DNA of 64,000 nt from JAAYAY01 sp964563135 (GCA_964563135.1 CAZLWV010000009.1:1-64000); one strand, 5' to 3'; counted from the stretch's first letter, positions 17,988 to 28,123 are shown. Program-made: numbers and translations. Notes: generated by a model from the sequence alone, not told the origin.

Positions 17988-19955
17988 ATGAAACTCACGC
18001 ATGCCACGTGTGCCTTGTTCGTCTGCGAGATTCTGATCCTATCGACGCCTGCGGGGGCGCAGGATATCCCCCTGAAGGCGACGATCCACGCCGACCAGAC
18101 GGGCGAGCCGATTTCGCCGTTGATCTACGGCCAGTTTATCGAGCACCTCGGACGCTGCATCTATGGTGGGATCTGGGCGGAGATGCTCGAAGACCGCAAG
18201 TTCTATTACCCTGTTACCGGCCGGTACGATCCTTACCAGGGTGATATGGGTGGGCGGTTTCCTGTCGTGGGCGCCTCGCCCTGGGAGATCGTTGGCGATG
18301 CGGCGGGTGTGACGATGGTCACGGAGGATGCGCTGGTCGGCAAACACGCGCCCCGGATCGCGGCGGGCGTCGCCATCCGGCAGAACGATCTTGGCGTTGT
18401 AGCGGGCAAGTCCTACGTGGGCTATGCCTGGCTCAAGGCCGCCGAGGACAAGACGGTCGTTGACGTGTCTCTTGTCTGGGGCGACGGCCAGCAGGACCGC
18501 CAGACGGTGAGGATTGCCGGCGTCGGGTCGGAGTATGCCAAATACCCCGTGGAGTTTCAGGCGAAGACGAGCACCGACAAGGCCCGGCTCGAACTGCGCG
18601 TGAGCGGCGGGGACTGCCTGGTGGGTACGGTCTCCTTGATGCCGGGCGACCACGTCCGTGGCATGCGGGCCGACACGTTGGCCCTGCTCAAGCAGCTCGA
18701 CGCGCCCATCTATCGCTGGCCAGGAGGGAATTTCGTCAGCGGCTACAACTGGCGCGACGGGATCGGCGACCGGGACCGGCGCCCGCCGCGTGTCAACCCG
18801 GCCTGGACCGGCGTGGAGCACAACGATTTCGGGATCGACGAGTTCATCGAGTTCTGCCGCGAGGTGGGGGCCGAGCCGATGATCGCCGCCAACACGGGCT
18901 TTGGCGACGACTACTCGGCCGCCCAGGAGGTGGAGTACTGCAACGGCGCGACCGGGACCCTCGGCGGCTCGTGGCGGGCAAAGAACGGCCACGGCGAACC
19001 ATTTGGGGTGAAGTACTGGTGCGTGGGAAACGAAATGTTCGGTCCCTGGCAGTTGGGTTTCATGCAGTTGAAGCAGTACACGATCAAGCACAACCGAGTG
19101 GCCGAGGCCATGTGGAAGGTGGATCCCAAGATCGAGCTGGTCGGCTGCGGCGCGATCCACACGCGCAACGAGAAACACGACCCGGGCGAGAAACGGTTCT
19201 GGTCGGAAGGAATGCTCCAGGACTGCGCCGATCGGATGACCTACCTCTCCGAACACTTCTACGTGGGAAAACAGATGGACGATATCCCTGCCCACGCATC
19301 GCAACTGGCCGACTCGATCCGCCGGATCGCCGAGGACCATCGCAAGCTGCAGGCTTCGCTGAAGAATCTCCAGGGACGCATCGTACCGATCGCCATGGAT
19401 GAATGGAATTACTGGTTCCGTCCCTACGAATACGGTGAGCTGGGCTGTGTCTACCAGCTTCGCGACGCGTTGGGCGTGGCCGTCGGCCTGCACGAGTACT
19501 TCCGCAACAGCGACCTCGTGAAGATGGCCCACTATGCCCAGACGGTCAATGTGATCGGCTGCATCAAGACGACGAAAACCGGGGCCTTCATGTCGGCCAC
19601 GGCCCTGCCGCTGATGCTCTATCGGAGACAATTCGGCACGATTCCGGTGGCCGTTACCGGGAACTGTGCGGAGGCGAAACTCGACGTGGTTGCGGCCTGG
19701 ACCGAAGATCGCAAGACGCTTTCGATCGGTCTGGTCAATCCGAACGGCCAGGAGAAGGCCGTCCGAATCGATCTGCCGGGAGTGACGCCGGCGGGCAAGG
19801 CGACGATCTGGACAATCGCGGGGGATGATCCGATGGCATTCAACACGGTTGACTCGCAACCGCTCGCCGTCAAGGAACAACCCGGCGTGGACATCGGCGG
19901 CGTGCTCAAGGCAGCCCGCTACAGCGTGACGTTGGTGCGACTGCCCATCGAGTAG
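17988..19955 (+). CDS. Alpha-L-arabinofuranosidase, GH51 family
   Basis: Exported glycosidase (655 aa) predicted to release terminal alpha-L-arabinofuranose from arabinoxylan, arabinan or arabinogalactan. A Sec-type signal ends near residue 25 (STPAGAQDI). The GH51 N-terminal pattern is clear (ISPLIYGQFIEHLGRCIYGGIWAEML). The general acid/base is E349 in YWCVGNEMFGPW, and the nucleophile is E472 in AMDEWNYW, both canonical. A beta-sandwich insert lies between about residues 90 and 225, as in intracellular and bacterial GH51 enzymes with an extra carbohydrate-binding-like domain. The C-terminus is the usual beta-domain ending YSVTLVRLPIE. Confidence 0.93.
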   Translation: MKLTHATCALFVCEILILSTPAGAQDIPLKATIHADQTGEPISPLIYGQFIEHLGRCIYGGIWAEMLEDRKFYYPVTGRYDPYQGDMGGRFPVVGASPWEIVGDAAGVTMVTEDALVGKHAPRIAAGVAIRQNDLGVVAGKSYVGYAWLKAAEDKTVVDVSLVWGDGQQDRQTVRIAGVGSEYAKYPVEFQAKTSTDKARLELRVSGGDCLVGTVSLMPGDHVRGMRADTLALLKQLDAPIYRWPGGNFVSGYNWRDGIGDRDRRPPRVNPAWTGVEHNDFGIDEFIEFCREVGAEPMIAANTGFGDDYSAAQEVEYCNGATGTLGGSWRAKNGHGEPFGVKYWCVGNEMFGPWQLGFMQLKQYTIKHNRVAEAMWKVDPKIELVGCGAIHTRNEKHDPGEKRFWSEGMLQDCADRMTYLSEHFYVGKQMDDIPAHASQLADSIRRIAEDHRKLQASLKNLQGRIVPIAMDEWNYWFRPYEYGELGCVYQLRDALGVAVGLHEYFRNSDLVKMAHYAQTVNVIGCIKTTKTGAFMSATALPLMLYRRQFGTIPVAVTGNCAEAKLDVVAAWTEDRKTLSIGLVNPNGQEKAVRIDLPGVTPAGKATIWTIAGDDPMAFNTVDSQPLAVKEQPGVDIGGVLKAARYSVTLVRLPIE

Positions 19956-20006
19956 CCCAGATCGCAGCACTGGCGGCAGAGTTCCCCTGCGGCCGCCTGG
20001 ACAACT

Positions 20007-20015
20007 TGTTATAAT
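20007..20015 (+). promoter_or_regulatory. Extended -10 promoter element
   Basis: TGTTATAAT at 20007-20015 is a perfect extended -10 (TGnTATAAT), 92 bases before the M16 protease start at 20108. No good -35 hexamer is seen at the right distance, which is acceptable for an extended -10 promoter. Confidence 0.45.
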
Positions 20016-20107
20016 CCGATGGTTTCGGGCAGCAGTCGCCCCCTTTGGCACCGCGTGCCGGAATGCTGCCCGTTTTCCGAATCCCCTGCCATGGAAGGGA
20101 CCGCTCG

Positions 20108-22789
20108 ATGGAATCCGTTCGTTTTCTCGTGGCCGTGAGCTGCGTGTTCTGCCTGCTTCTCCCATCGCTTTGGGGGGTATTTGCTGCGGAGCCGGAGCCC
20201 GTGGCCGAGCCGGCAGCCGAAGCCGTGCCAGCCTACGACAGCGTTCGAACCTTGCCCCACGAGATCACCCTGGCCACCCTTTCCAACGGGCTGACCGTCA
20301 TCGTTCAGGAGAATCACGTCGCCCCGGTGGCCACGGTTCGCTGCTACGTGAAAAACACGGGAAGCGCCTTTGAAGGACGCCACCTGGGAGCTGGCTTGAG
20401 CCATGTCCTGGAGCACGTTGTCGCGGGCGGCTCCACCAGCCGGCGCAGCGAGGACGAGATCGAACAGATCATCGACCGGTTTGGCGGGGCCACGAATGCC
20501 TTCACCTCCAACGGGCTGACTGCCTATTTCATCGACTGCCCGGCCAAGGATGTTGATACCTGCATCGAGCTGCTGGCCGACTCCATGCAGCGGATCATCT
20601 TCGAGCCGAGCGAATTCCAACGCGAGCTCAAGGTCATCCGGCGGGAACTGTCCGACGGCGAAGCCAACCGCCAACGCGTCCAGTGGAAACTCCTCGGACA
20701 GACGATCTACACGACCCATCCGGCACGCCATCCGGTCATCGGGTATCTCGACGTGCTCAACCGCACGACCAACCAGGCGATCATCGATTTCTACCACGAG
20801 CGCTACGTGCCCAACAACCAGGTATTCGTGGTCGTCGGCGACGTCAACACCCAGCGGGTCCTGGAGGAGGTCGCACGTCAGTTCGCCGGTATCCCTCGCA
20901 GCCCGGAAACCGTGGTCGCCATGCCCGACGAACCGGAACAGTTGGCGCCTCGCGAAGCAATCCATGAGATGGACGGTTCGACTTACGATATCGCCGTCGC
21001 CTGGCCCACGGTCGAGCTTTCCCATCGCGATCTGTACGCATTGGACGTGGCGGCCTACATCCTCTGCGAGGGTGACAGCTCGCGGATGGTGCGCCGGCTG
21101 AAGTACGATGAGCAACTAGCGCTCGGCATCAGTTCCGCCAGCTACACTCCCTCCTTCGTTCGCGGCTGGTTTGGCGTGTTTGCTGCAGCGCCTCCCGACC
21201 GCTGGGAGAAGCTCTCCGAGGAGATGCTCGTGGAGGTGTACCGGCTTCGCGACGAATTGGTCAGCGATGAGGAGCTCGCGAAAGCCAAGAAACAGAAGGC
21301 GGCCGAACTCGTTTTCGGCCAGCAGACCGTCCAGCAGATGGCCGATGCCTTGGGCCGCAACTACATCACGGCGGCTGACCCGCTCTTTGACGAGCAGTAC
21401 GTCAAGGGGATTGAGCAGGTCACGGCGGAGCAGATCCAGGAGGTGGCCCGAAGGTACTTCCGCCCCGAGAGGCTCAGCCGCGTCGTGATCGCGCCCCCCG
21501 GCGGGGCGCCCAAGTCTGTGGCCAAGAGTGCCGCGAAGACCGAATCGGAGATCAAGGCCGTCAGACTGCCCAACGGACTGCGAGTCCTGGTCCGGCGCGT
21601 TGCCCATCTCCCCATGGTCAATATCCAGGCCTACGTGGTCGGCGGCGGCCTGTTCGACACCCCTCAGACAGCCGGCCGCTCCCAACTCGTCTCCGCCATG
21701 CTCGACAAGGGCACAGCGGAGCTCTCGGCCCACGAGATCGCCGGCTACTTCGACTCGATTGGCGGGCAGATCAACTTCAGCGCCGGCCGGAGCACCCTCT
21801 ACGGCAGCGCGACCGTCCTCCGCGACGACTTTCCCAAAGCGGCCTCCATCTTCGCCGACTGCTTCACTCGCCCCGCCTTCCCCGCCGACGAGTTTGCCAA
21901 GGTCAAGACCCTGGCCCTTGGCGCCATCCAGCGCCGGCGCGATGATCCCCAGCAGGAGATCATGGAGTTCTTCTACGACAACCTCCCCGCCGACACCCCC
22001 TACCATGTCCTCCAGGGGGGCAAGAAGGAAACCGTCGAGCCGCTCACCGTCGACGACCTTCGCAAGGTGCACCAGACGCTGTTCGTCCCCGAGAACATGC
22101 TCGTAACCGTCTTCGGCGATGTCGACGAGGAAGAGACACTCAAGATCGTTGCCGACCGTTTCGGCGATCTTCCCAAGGCACCCGGCTTCCAGCCGCTCGT
22201 CTTCGACCGCAACAATGCCATCCCGCAGTCGATCGACCGGCACCTGCAGACCGGCAAGCCCACGGGCATGATCATGATGGGCTACCCGGGCGTGAGCGTC
22301 CGCAGCGAGAAGGACTACGCCGCGATGGTCGTGCTGGATGCGATTACCTCTGGCTACAGCTATCCGGGCGGCTGGCTTCACAACGAGCTCCGCGGCGAGG
22401 GGCTGGTGTACTTCGTCCACGCACTCCAGATCACCGGCCCGGCGCCAGGTTACTTCGTGGTCATCTCCCAGGTCGCCCCCGATAAGATCGGCGAAGTGGT
22501 GGCCCGGATCGAGAAGAACCTCCAGCGGGCCAAGACCGGCGACATCTCCGACGAGGAATTCCAGCGCTGCAAGGAAATGGTCGTCGCGCTTCACGCCCAG
22601 GAGAACACCACCATTGCCGCCCAGGCCCAGCAGGCCGCGCTGGATGACCTCTACGGCCTCGGCTACACGTATGACAAGACCTTCGACGCCCGCATCCAGG
22701 CCGTCAGCAAGAAAGACGTCATTGCCGCCGCTAACAAGTACCTGCAGAACCGCGTGCTGGTCACCAGCTCGCCGCAACCGGAACGCTGA
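20108..22789 (+). CDS. M16 family zinc metallopeptidase, fused active and inactive halves
   Basis: An 893-residue exported protease of the pitrilysin/insulinase family. I start at the ATG 20108 (AAGGGA 7 bases upstream) because a Sec signal follows at once, ending near residue 26. The first M16 half has the inverted zinc motif H99-V-L-E102-H103 and the distal ligand E180 in VIRRELSDGE. The second M16 half (from about residue 485) has QLVSAMLDKGT where the zinc motif would be, so it is non-catalytic and closes the clamshell, as in many single-chain M16 enzymes. It would degrade small peptides in the periplasm. Confidence 0.92.
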   Translation: MESVRFLVAVSCVFCLLLPSLWGVFAAEPEPVAEPAAEAVPAYDSVRTLPHEITLATLSNGLTVIVQENHVAPVATVRCYVKNTGSAFEGRHLGAGLSHVLEHVVAGGSTSRRSEDEIEQIIDRFGGATNAFTSNGLTAYFIDCPAKDVDTCIELLADSMQRIIFEPSEFQRELKVIRRELSDGEANRQRVQWKLLGQTIYTTHPARHPVIGYLDVLNRTTNQAIIDFYHERYVPNNQVFVVVGDVNTQRVLEEVARQFAGIPRSPETVVAMPDEPEQLAPREAIHEMDGSTYDIAVAWPTVELSHRDLYALDVAAYILCEGDSSRMVRRLKYDEQLALGISSASYTPSFVRGWFGVFAAAPPDRWEKLSEEMLVEVYRLRDELVSDEELAKAKKQKAAELVFGQQTVQQMADALGRNYITAADPLFDEQYVKGIEQVTAEQIQEVARRYFRPERLSRVVIAPPGGAPKSVAKSAAKTESEIKAVRLPNGLRVLVRRVAHLPMVNIQAYVVGGGLFDTPQTAGRSQLVSAMLDKGTAELSAHEIAGYFDSIGGQINFSAGRSTLYGSATVLRDDFPKAASIFADCFTRPAFPADEFAKVKTLALGAIQRRRDDPQQEIMEFFYDNLPADTPYHVLQGGKKETVEPLTVDDLRKVHQTLFVPENMLVTVFGDVDEEETLKIVADRFGDLPKAPGFQPLVFDRNNAIPQSIDRHLQTGKPTGMIMMGYPGVSVRSEKDYAAMVVLDAITSGYSYPGGWLHNELRGEGLVYFVHALQITGPAPGYFVVISQVAPDKIGEVVARIEKNLQRAKTGDISDEEFQRCKEMVVALHAQENTTIAAQAQQAALDDLYGLGYTYDKTFDARIQAVSKKDVIAAANKYLQNRVLVTSSPQPER

Positions 22790-22944
22790 ATTGCCGTGCG
22801 CAATTCCGGCAAGTCACTCTGGATTGAACGGTAGGACTCATGATGGAGCCGACCGCACACTCCGGTGGATGATCCTGGGAGGGCCTCATGGCCCTTCTGC
22901 CGATTGATTCCCACGCCTTCACACCCTCACCCAAGGAGCCAAAC

Positions 22945-23628
22945 ATGAACAAGCAGAGATCCAGTTCCGTCACGCGCCGCCAGATGCTGGGAGCTTCACT
23001 GGGAGCCGCTGCTGCCGTCACCGTCGGATCGTCGCGGGCCGGGGCCGCTTCCTGGCGGAAGGACAGTCTCAAGGGAAAGAAGGTGCTGGTCGGCATCGGT
23101 GAATTCAGCGAGGGAATGGAAACTTACTATATGGTCTATCGGCTCAAGGAGGAGGGAATCCTTCCGGTCGTGGCCGCCGCCGAAGTCAAGGCCGTCAAGA
23201 CCGTCGTCCATGATTTCGAACCCCAGTACTCCAACTATACGGAAAAGCCGGGCTACTTCATCCAGGCCGATATCGCCTACAAGGATGTGGACCCGACCGA
23301 CTACCAGGCCCTCCTCATTCCGGGCGGACGCGGCCCGGAGGAGATGCGTCAACGGGCGGACGTCCTCAAGATCGTCCGTTATTTCCTCGACAAGAAGCTC
23401 CCCATCGGTTCGATGTGCCACGGTCCCCAGGTTATCTGGGCCGCCGGCCCTGTGACCGGCCGCAAGATGACCTGCTACTACGCCATCCGTCCCGACCTGG
23501 AAATGGCCGGCGCCGAGTTCGTCGACCAGGGGGCCGTTGTCGACGGCAACCTGGTCAGTTCTCGCGGTTGGCCCGATCTGCCCGAGTTCATGCCCGCATT
23601 CCTCGACGTCCTGGCTGCTGCCAAGTAA
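22945..23628 (+). CDS. DJ-1/PfpI family protein with Tat leader
   Basis: A 227-residue protein of the DJ-1/PfpI superfamily (glyoxalase/chaperone/amidase-like fold). The ATG at 22945 has an AAGGAG site 6 bases upstream and gives a twin-arginine leader (VTRRQMLGASLGAAAA), so it is exported. The core includes ALLIPGGRGPEEMRQ and the nucleophile-elbow Cys C158 in IGSMCHGPQV, followed by CYYAIRPDLEMAGAEF. Family members are usually cytoplasmic, so export is somewhat unusual. Substrate unknown. Confidence 0.88.
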   Translation: MNKQRSSSVTRRQMLGASLGAAAAVTVGSSRAGAASWRKDSLKGKKVLVGIGEFSEGMETYYMVYRLKEEGILPVVAAAEVKAVKTVVHDFEPQYSNYTEKPGYFIQADIAYKDVDPTDYQALLIPGGRGPEEMRQRADVLKIVRYFLDKKLPIGSMCHGPQVIWAAGPVTGRKMTCYYAIRPDLEMAGAEFVDQGAVVDGNLVSSRGWPDLPEFMPAFLDVLAAAK

Positions 23629-23825
23629 CCGGCCTTTCAAAAACCGGCCGAGAGCAGGCGGCCTCGTCTTCCGGGAATAAATCTCCTCTTCACAGCATCT
23701 ACTGTTACGAGGACAAATCAAGCGCGTCTTTTCGCAGCGGCTCGGGGGTGCTGTTCGCCTGGAATTTCCGCGCCCCCGCACCGCTCGCCTTCCCGGAATC
23801 CGTTTCTCAACGGTCGAGGTCTGCC

Positions 23826-25415
23826 ATGCGATGGTCTCTGATAGCAGTGCTAGCGGTGTGCGCGACGGCAATCGGCTGCGGACAGGCGGCAAATCGATCC
23901 CCAGGTTCGCTCCCCCCCGCAGCCAGTGCCGTATTGCAGGCCGATGCCAACGGCCTGTTGCCCATTCAGGCCCCCGATTTCCAGCCCGAGTTCAACACGG
24001 AGGCCTACGATCGCATCTACGAGAACCCGTTCCTTGCGGCCTCTGAACACCCCTTATCGACCTTCTCCATCGACGTTGACACGGCCTCCTACTCCAACGT
24101 GCGCCGGTTCCTGGAAGACGGCCAGTTGCCGCCCCCCGACGCTGTGCGGATCGAGGAGTTCGTCAACTACTTCGCCTACGACTACGAGCCCCCGACCGAC
24201 GACAAACCGTTCTCCGCGCACGTGGAAGTGGCCTCCTGCCCGTGGAATCCCCGGCATCGGCTCGCCCGCATCGGCCTGAAAGGCCGCCAGATCCACAAGG
24301 ACCAGCGTGCCGAGGCCAACCTTGTCTTCCTCCTGGATGTCTCCGGTTCGATGAACGAGCCCAATAAGCTCCCGCTGTTGAAATCGGCCATGGAGATGCT
24401 GGTCCAGAACCTCTCGGACCGCGACCGCGTGTCGATCGTCGTCTACGCCGGCGCCGCGGGAGTGGTGCTTCCCCCCACGTCCTGCAAGGAACGCGCCGAG
24501 ATCCTCGCGGCCATGAGCCGCCTCCGGGCGGGCGGCTCGACTGCCGGCAGCGAGGGCATCCAGCTCGCCTACCGGCTCGTCCAGGAGAATTTCGATCCCG
24601 AGCGGGTCAATCGTGTCATTCTCTGCACCGACGGCGACTTCAACGTGGGCATCACCAACCAGGGCGACCTGGTCCGCCTCATCGAGCAGAAGGCCAAGGA
24701 AGGCGTGTTCCTCACCTGCCTTGGCTTCGGCATGGGCAACTACAAGGATTCCACCCTCGAGAAGCTGGCCGACCAAGGCAACGGCAACTACGCCTACGTC
24801 GACACGATCCACGAGGCCCGCAAGGTGCTCGTCGAGCAACTGGCAGGAACGCTCGTCACGATCGCCAAGGATGTCAAGATCCAGGTCGACTTCAATCCGG
24901 CCCAGGTCGCCGCCTACCGCCTCCTCGGTTATGAGAACCGCCTCTTGCGGGACGAAGACTTCCACGACGACACCAAGGACGCCGGCGAGATCGGCGCCGG
25001 CCACACCGTCACGGCCCTCTACGAACTCATCCCTGCCGGCCAGGAACTCCAGTTGCCGCAGGTCGAGCCGTCCAGATACCAACAGCCCGGCCAGCCCACC
25101 GAGGCGGCCGCCAGCGGCGAACTCCTCACACTCCGCCTCCGCTACAAGGAACCGGCCGCCGACACCTCCGAAGAAATCTCTTTCCCTGTCAGCGACGCGG
25201 GCCAGTCACTCGACAGCGCGACGGACGATTTCCGTTTCGCCGCCGCCGTGGCCTCCTTTGGCATGCTGCTGCGCAACTCCGAGCACCGGGGCGAGAGCAC
25301 CTGCGACCTGGTCCTTGAACTGGCCCGGTCCGGCAAAGGCAATGACCCCCACGGCTACCGCGCCGAGTTCATTCAGCTCGTGGAACTGGCCCAATCCCTC
25401 CAGATGGGCCGATGA
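23826..25415 (+). CDS. YfbK-like von Willebrand factor A lipoprotein
   Basis: A 529-residue envelope protein with the layout of the YfbK family: an N-terminal von_Willebrand segment (STFSIDVDTASYSNVRRFL), a VWA domain with intact metal-ion-dependent adhesion site (FLLDVSGSMNEPNK, later LCTDGDFNVG) and a C-terminal DUF3520 segment (about residues 340-520). The ATG at 23826 starts a short signal with a lipobox-like AIGC, so it is probably lipid-anchored. The longer open frame upstream overlaps the previous gene and is not protein-like. Role presumed in protein-protein contacts at the envelope; unknown in detail. Confidence 0.9.
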   Translation: MRWSLIAVLAVCATAIGCGQAANRSPGSLPPAASAVLQADANGLLPIQAPDFQPEFNTEAYDRIYENPFLAASEHPLSTFSIDVDTASYSNVRRFLEDGQLPPPDAVRIEEFVNYFAYDYEPPTDDKPFSAHVEVASCPWNPRHRLARIGLKGRQIHKDQRAEANLVFLLDVSGSMNEPNKLPLLKSAMEMLVQNLSDRDRVSIVVYAGAAGVVLPPTSCKERAEILAAMSRLRAGGSTAGSEGIQLAYRLVQENFDPERVNRVILCTDGDFNVGITNQGDLVRLIEQKAKEGVFLTCLGFGMGNYKDSTLEKLADQGNGNYAYVDTIHEARKVLVEQLAGTLVTIAKDVKIQVDFNPAQVAAYRLLGYENRLLRDEDFHDDTKDAGEIGAGHTVTALYELIPAGQELQLPQVEPSRYQQPGQPTEAAASGELLTLRLRYKEPAADTSEEISFPVSDAGQSLDSATDDFRFAAAVASFGMLLRNSEHRGESTCDLVLELARSGKGNDPHGYRAEFIQLVELAQSLQMGR

Positions 25416-25617
25416 GTAGCGCCATTTCGGAACCAGCCATCGCGTCTGAGACCGTGATCGGCAAATCGCTCAACTCGCGGCCGAAGGCGTGCTCACACGA
25501 GGCAACGCAGTTCCCCGGCCGGTCAAGAGGTCGCGGTTTCTATTGGTAACCGCCGCGCGCGGACTGGGGTCATGCGGGAGCCATCCCCCGTCTGCATCAC
25601 CGCCGGAAATCGCGTTC

Positions 25618-26712
25618 TCAGTCTTCGGCTCGTTCGCGTCCGAACCGGTCGGCCGTCTTCAAGGCGGCAACCACCGCATCGGCAGAGACCGGGCACGATT
25701 CGTGGTGGATCGTCTCGCTCTCAGCGCATGCCGCTTCGGCGACTCGCCGCAAGTCGTCGTCGCTCGTCTCGGCCAGTCCGATATCCTCGAGCATGGTGGG
25801 CAGTCCCACCGACTCGCAGAACTGGTAAACCTCGTCGATGGTCGCCCTGGGCTGGTCGGTCAGGAACAGGCCGGCCAGCGTGCCGACGGCCACCTTCTCG
25901 CCGTGCAGGTATGCGTGGGTCGCCTCGAGCCGCGTCAGCCCGTTGTGGATCGAGTGGGCGGTTGCCAGGCCGGCGCTCTCGAAACCCAAGCCGCTCAGGA
26001 GCGTGTTGGCCTCCACAATATGGGTCAGCGCCGGCGTGACGACTTTCTCCTCGCAGGCGATTCTCGCCGCAAGCCCGTACTCCAGCAGCGTGTCGTAGCA
26101 CAGTCGGGCCAGGGCGCAGGCGGCCAGGGTGCCCGCCCCGCCGCACTCGTTGCGCGCGTGGGCCAGGCGGCACGATTCGGCCTCAAACCACGTGGCCATC
26201 GCATCGCCCATGCCCGCCACCAGGAACCGCACGGGTGCCTCCGCGATCAGCCGGGTGTCGACCAGCACCAGGTCCGGATTTCGCGGCATGACGTCACACC
26301 GCACGAACACGCCGTCCTTTGTGTAAACCACCGCTACGGCGCTGGTGGGGGCGTCGGTCGAAGCGATTGTGGGCACAATGGCCACCCTTGCCCGCACGGA
26401 GCGCCCCACCTGCTTGGCCGTGTCGATGATCTTGCCGCCGCCGATCCCGACAACTACATCGCACGCCTGCGATTGGGCCACGGCCGTCAGCCTCTGGATC
26501 TCCTCGTCGCAGCATTCGCCGCCAAACCGCTCAACCGCCACGGCGGCAGACTCGCGCCAGGCCGGCAGATACCTCGGCAGAATCGTTCTCTCCGCTGTGC
26601 CACCCGCGACAACCAGCGCGCTGGTCCCCAGCCGCCGGATCTCGTCGGCCAACAGCCCCAGGGCCCCCTCGGCCTGAATGTAGCGCCCGGGAAAAACGGC
26701 TATCTGTTTCAT
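25618..26712 (-). CDS. gldA: Glycerol dehydrogenase GldA-like
   Basis: Iron/zinc-type polyol dehydrogenase (364 aa, usual length) that oxidises glycerol to dihydroxyacetone with NAD+. The nucleotide-binding motif is seen as VVGIGGGKIIDTAK (about residues 87-100). Metal ligands fit GldA: D170 in GMGDAMATW, H253 in ATAHSIHNGL and H270 in AYLHGEKVAVG. Relatives include 1,2-propanediol and sn-glycerol-1-phosphate dehydrogenases; the motif set favours GldA. It is transcribed divergently from the serine hydrolase at 26942. Confidence 0.9.
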   Translation of the reverse strand: MKQIAVFPGRYIQAEGALGLLADEIRRLGTSALVVAGGTAERTILPRYLPAWRESAAVAVERFGGECCDEEIQRLTAVAQSQACDVVVGIGGGKIIDTAKQVGRSVRARVAIVPTIASTDAPTSAVAVVYTKDGVFVRCDVMPRNPDLVLVDTRLIAEAPVRFLVAGMGDAMATWFEAESCRLAHARNECGGAGTLAACALARLCYDTLLEYGLAARIACEEKVVTPALTHIVEANTLLSGLGFESAGLATAHSIHNGLTRLEATHAYLHGEKVAVGTLAGLFLTDQPRATIDEVYQFCESVGLPTMLEDIGLAETSDDDLRRVAEAACAESETIHHESCPVSADAVVAALKTADRFGRERAED

Positions 26713-26941
26713 CGGATGGTTCCTGACCTGAAAATGCGTGCCAAATCAAGCGGCGACGATTTCCCCATGATAACCTTCGGCAACAGTTGCACAACCTCGG
26801 TCGACGCCTTGGGCCGTGCGGGCCACGTTCGTCGGCCCTCGCGCACAATCACGTTCCGCCGGGCACGCCGCTGTCCTTTCCGGCCCCCTTCCTGTTATCC
26901 TTGTCTCCATGACACGACTTGCCCCTCACGAGGAAGGTCCC

Positions 26942-28123
26942 ATGCACAAGCCAGCTCTCCGTCGCGCGCACACCTCCCGGCCAGCTCACGCACTGCCGCT
27001 CCTGGCGTTTGCGCTGCTGATGTTCATCCATGTCGCGGGCATACCGGCCCATGCGGACGAAGCAGCCTCCCTCCCCAAGTCGGCCACCGAACCGATTGCC
27101 CGGGCGGTGCAGCAGGAGATCGATGCCGGTCTGTTCCCTGGAGCGGTCCTGCTGGTCGGACGCCCCAAGATGATCCTCTACCACGAGGCGTTTGGCCATG
27201 CCCGGATCGAGCCCGAGAAACTGGCGATGGGAAAGGATAGCCTCTTCGACCTGGCCAGTGTCACCAAGGTGGTGGCCACCGCAACGGCCTTCGGAGTCTG
27301 CGTCGACGATGGAAAGCTTCGCTTCGGCATGTCCATACGCGAGGCCCTGCCCACGCTTTCCGGCGCCGGCATCGAGGCGATCACCGTCGATCAATTGGCC
27401 ACGCACACCTCCGGGTTCGACAATACCAAGTACCACGGTCGGGCCCAGGGCCAGGCAATGCTCGACCTCATGCTCCGCGTCTCGCCTCGCTGGCAGCCGG
27501 GTTCGCGCTACGAGTATTCTTGCCTCAATATGATCCTGCTCGGCAAAATGGTCGAACGGGCAGGCGGCCAGCCCTTGAGTTCCTTTTGCCGCACGCGGGT
27601 CTTCGGTCCGCTGGGCATGCCAGACACGGGCTTCGGGCCCTTGCCCCCTTCGCCGCGAGTAGTGCCGAGCGGGGCTCCGGAAATCGGTCAGATCGAAGAC
27701 GAGCAGGCACGCCTGGCCGCTGCTCCCGTGGGCAATGCGGGCCTGTTCAGCACGGCCGGCGATCTGGCTCGCTTCTGCGAGATGATGCTTGGTGAAGGTC
27801 GCCTCGGCGATGTCCGTATCCTCTCGCCGGAAGTGCACCGCCACATGACCTGCAACCAGCTCTCGCCGCCGCTGCCTCCCCACGGCTTCGGCTGGGACAT
27901 GGACCCCCTCGCCCTCCATCGTCCCAAGCGGCTTTCGGAAAAGGCCTACGGCCACAGCGGACACACGGGGCAATCCATCTGGATCGATCCCGAAAAACAG
28001 GTCTACGTGATCGTGCTCACCAATCGCAATCATCCCAAGATGGTCGGCGGCAAGCGGAAGGACCAACAGTACCAGGCCCGCGCCCGGATCGGCGACGCCG
28101 CTCTGCAGTGCCTCGGTTTCTGA
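26942..28123 (+). CDS. Serine hydrolase of the beta-lactamase/penicillin-binding protein fold
   Basis: Exported 393-residue serine hydrolase of the class C beta-lactamase-like (Beta-lactamase PF00144) family, more likely an esterase or D-peptidase than an antibiotic-inactivating enzyme. The start at 26942 has AGGAAGG upstream and gives a signal peptide ending near residue 38 (AHADEA). Catalytic motifs: S106-V-T-K109 (SxxK), Y192-S-C194 at the YxN position, and H341-T-G in the KTG position. The Cys at the third position of the second motif replaces the usual Asn or Asp; the Tyr is kept. Confidence 0.88.
   Translation: MHKPALRRAHTSRPAHALPLLAFALLMFIHVAGIPAHADEAASLPKSATEPIARAVQQEIDAGLFPGAVLLVGRPKMILYHEAFGHARIEPEKLAMGKDSLFDLASVTKVVATATAFGVCVDDGKLRFGMSIREALPTLSGAGIEAITVDQLATHTSGFDNTKYHGRAQGQAMLDLMLRVSPRWQPGSRYEYSCLNMILLGKMVERAGGQPLSSFCRTRVFGPLGMPDTGFGPLPPSPRVVPSGAPEIGQIEDEQARLAAAPVGNAGLFSTAGDLARFCEMMLGEGRLGDVRILSPEVHRHMTCNQLSPPLPPHGFGWDMDPLALHRPKRLSEKAYGHSGHTGQSIWIDPEKQVYVIVLTNRNHPKMVGGKRKDQQYQARARIGDAALQCLGF

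Noticed and set aside
18039..20165. 708-codon minus-strand open frame
   Set aside because: Antisense shadow of the GH51 gene, whose catalytic motifs are intact on the plus strand.
22788..22806. Small hairpin overlapping the M16 protease stop as a terminator
   Set aside because: 7-bp stem without a T-run on the plus strand; not enough to call a terminator.
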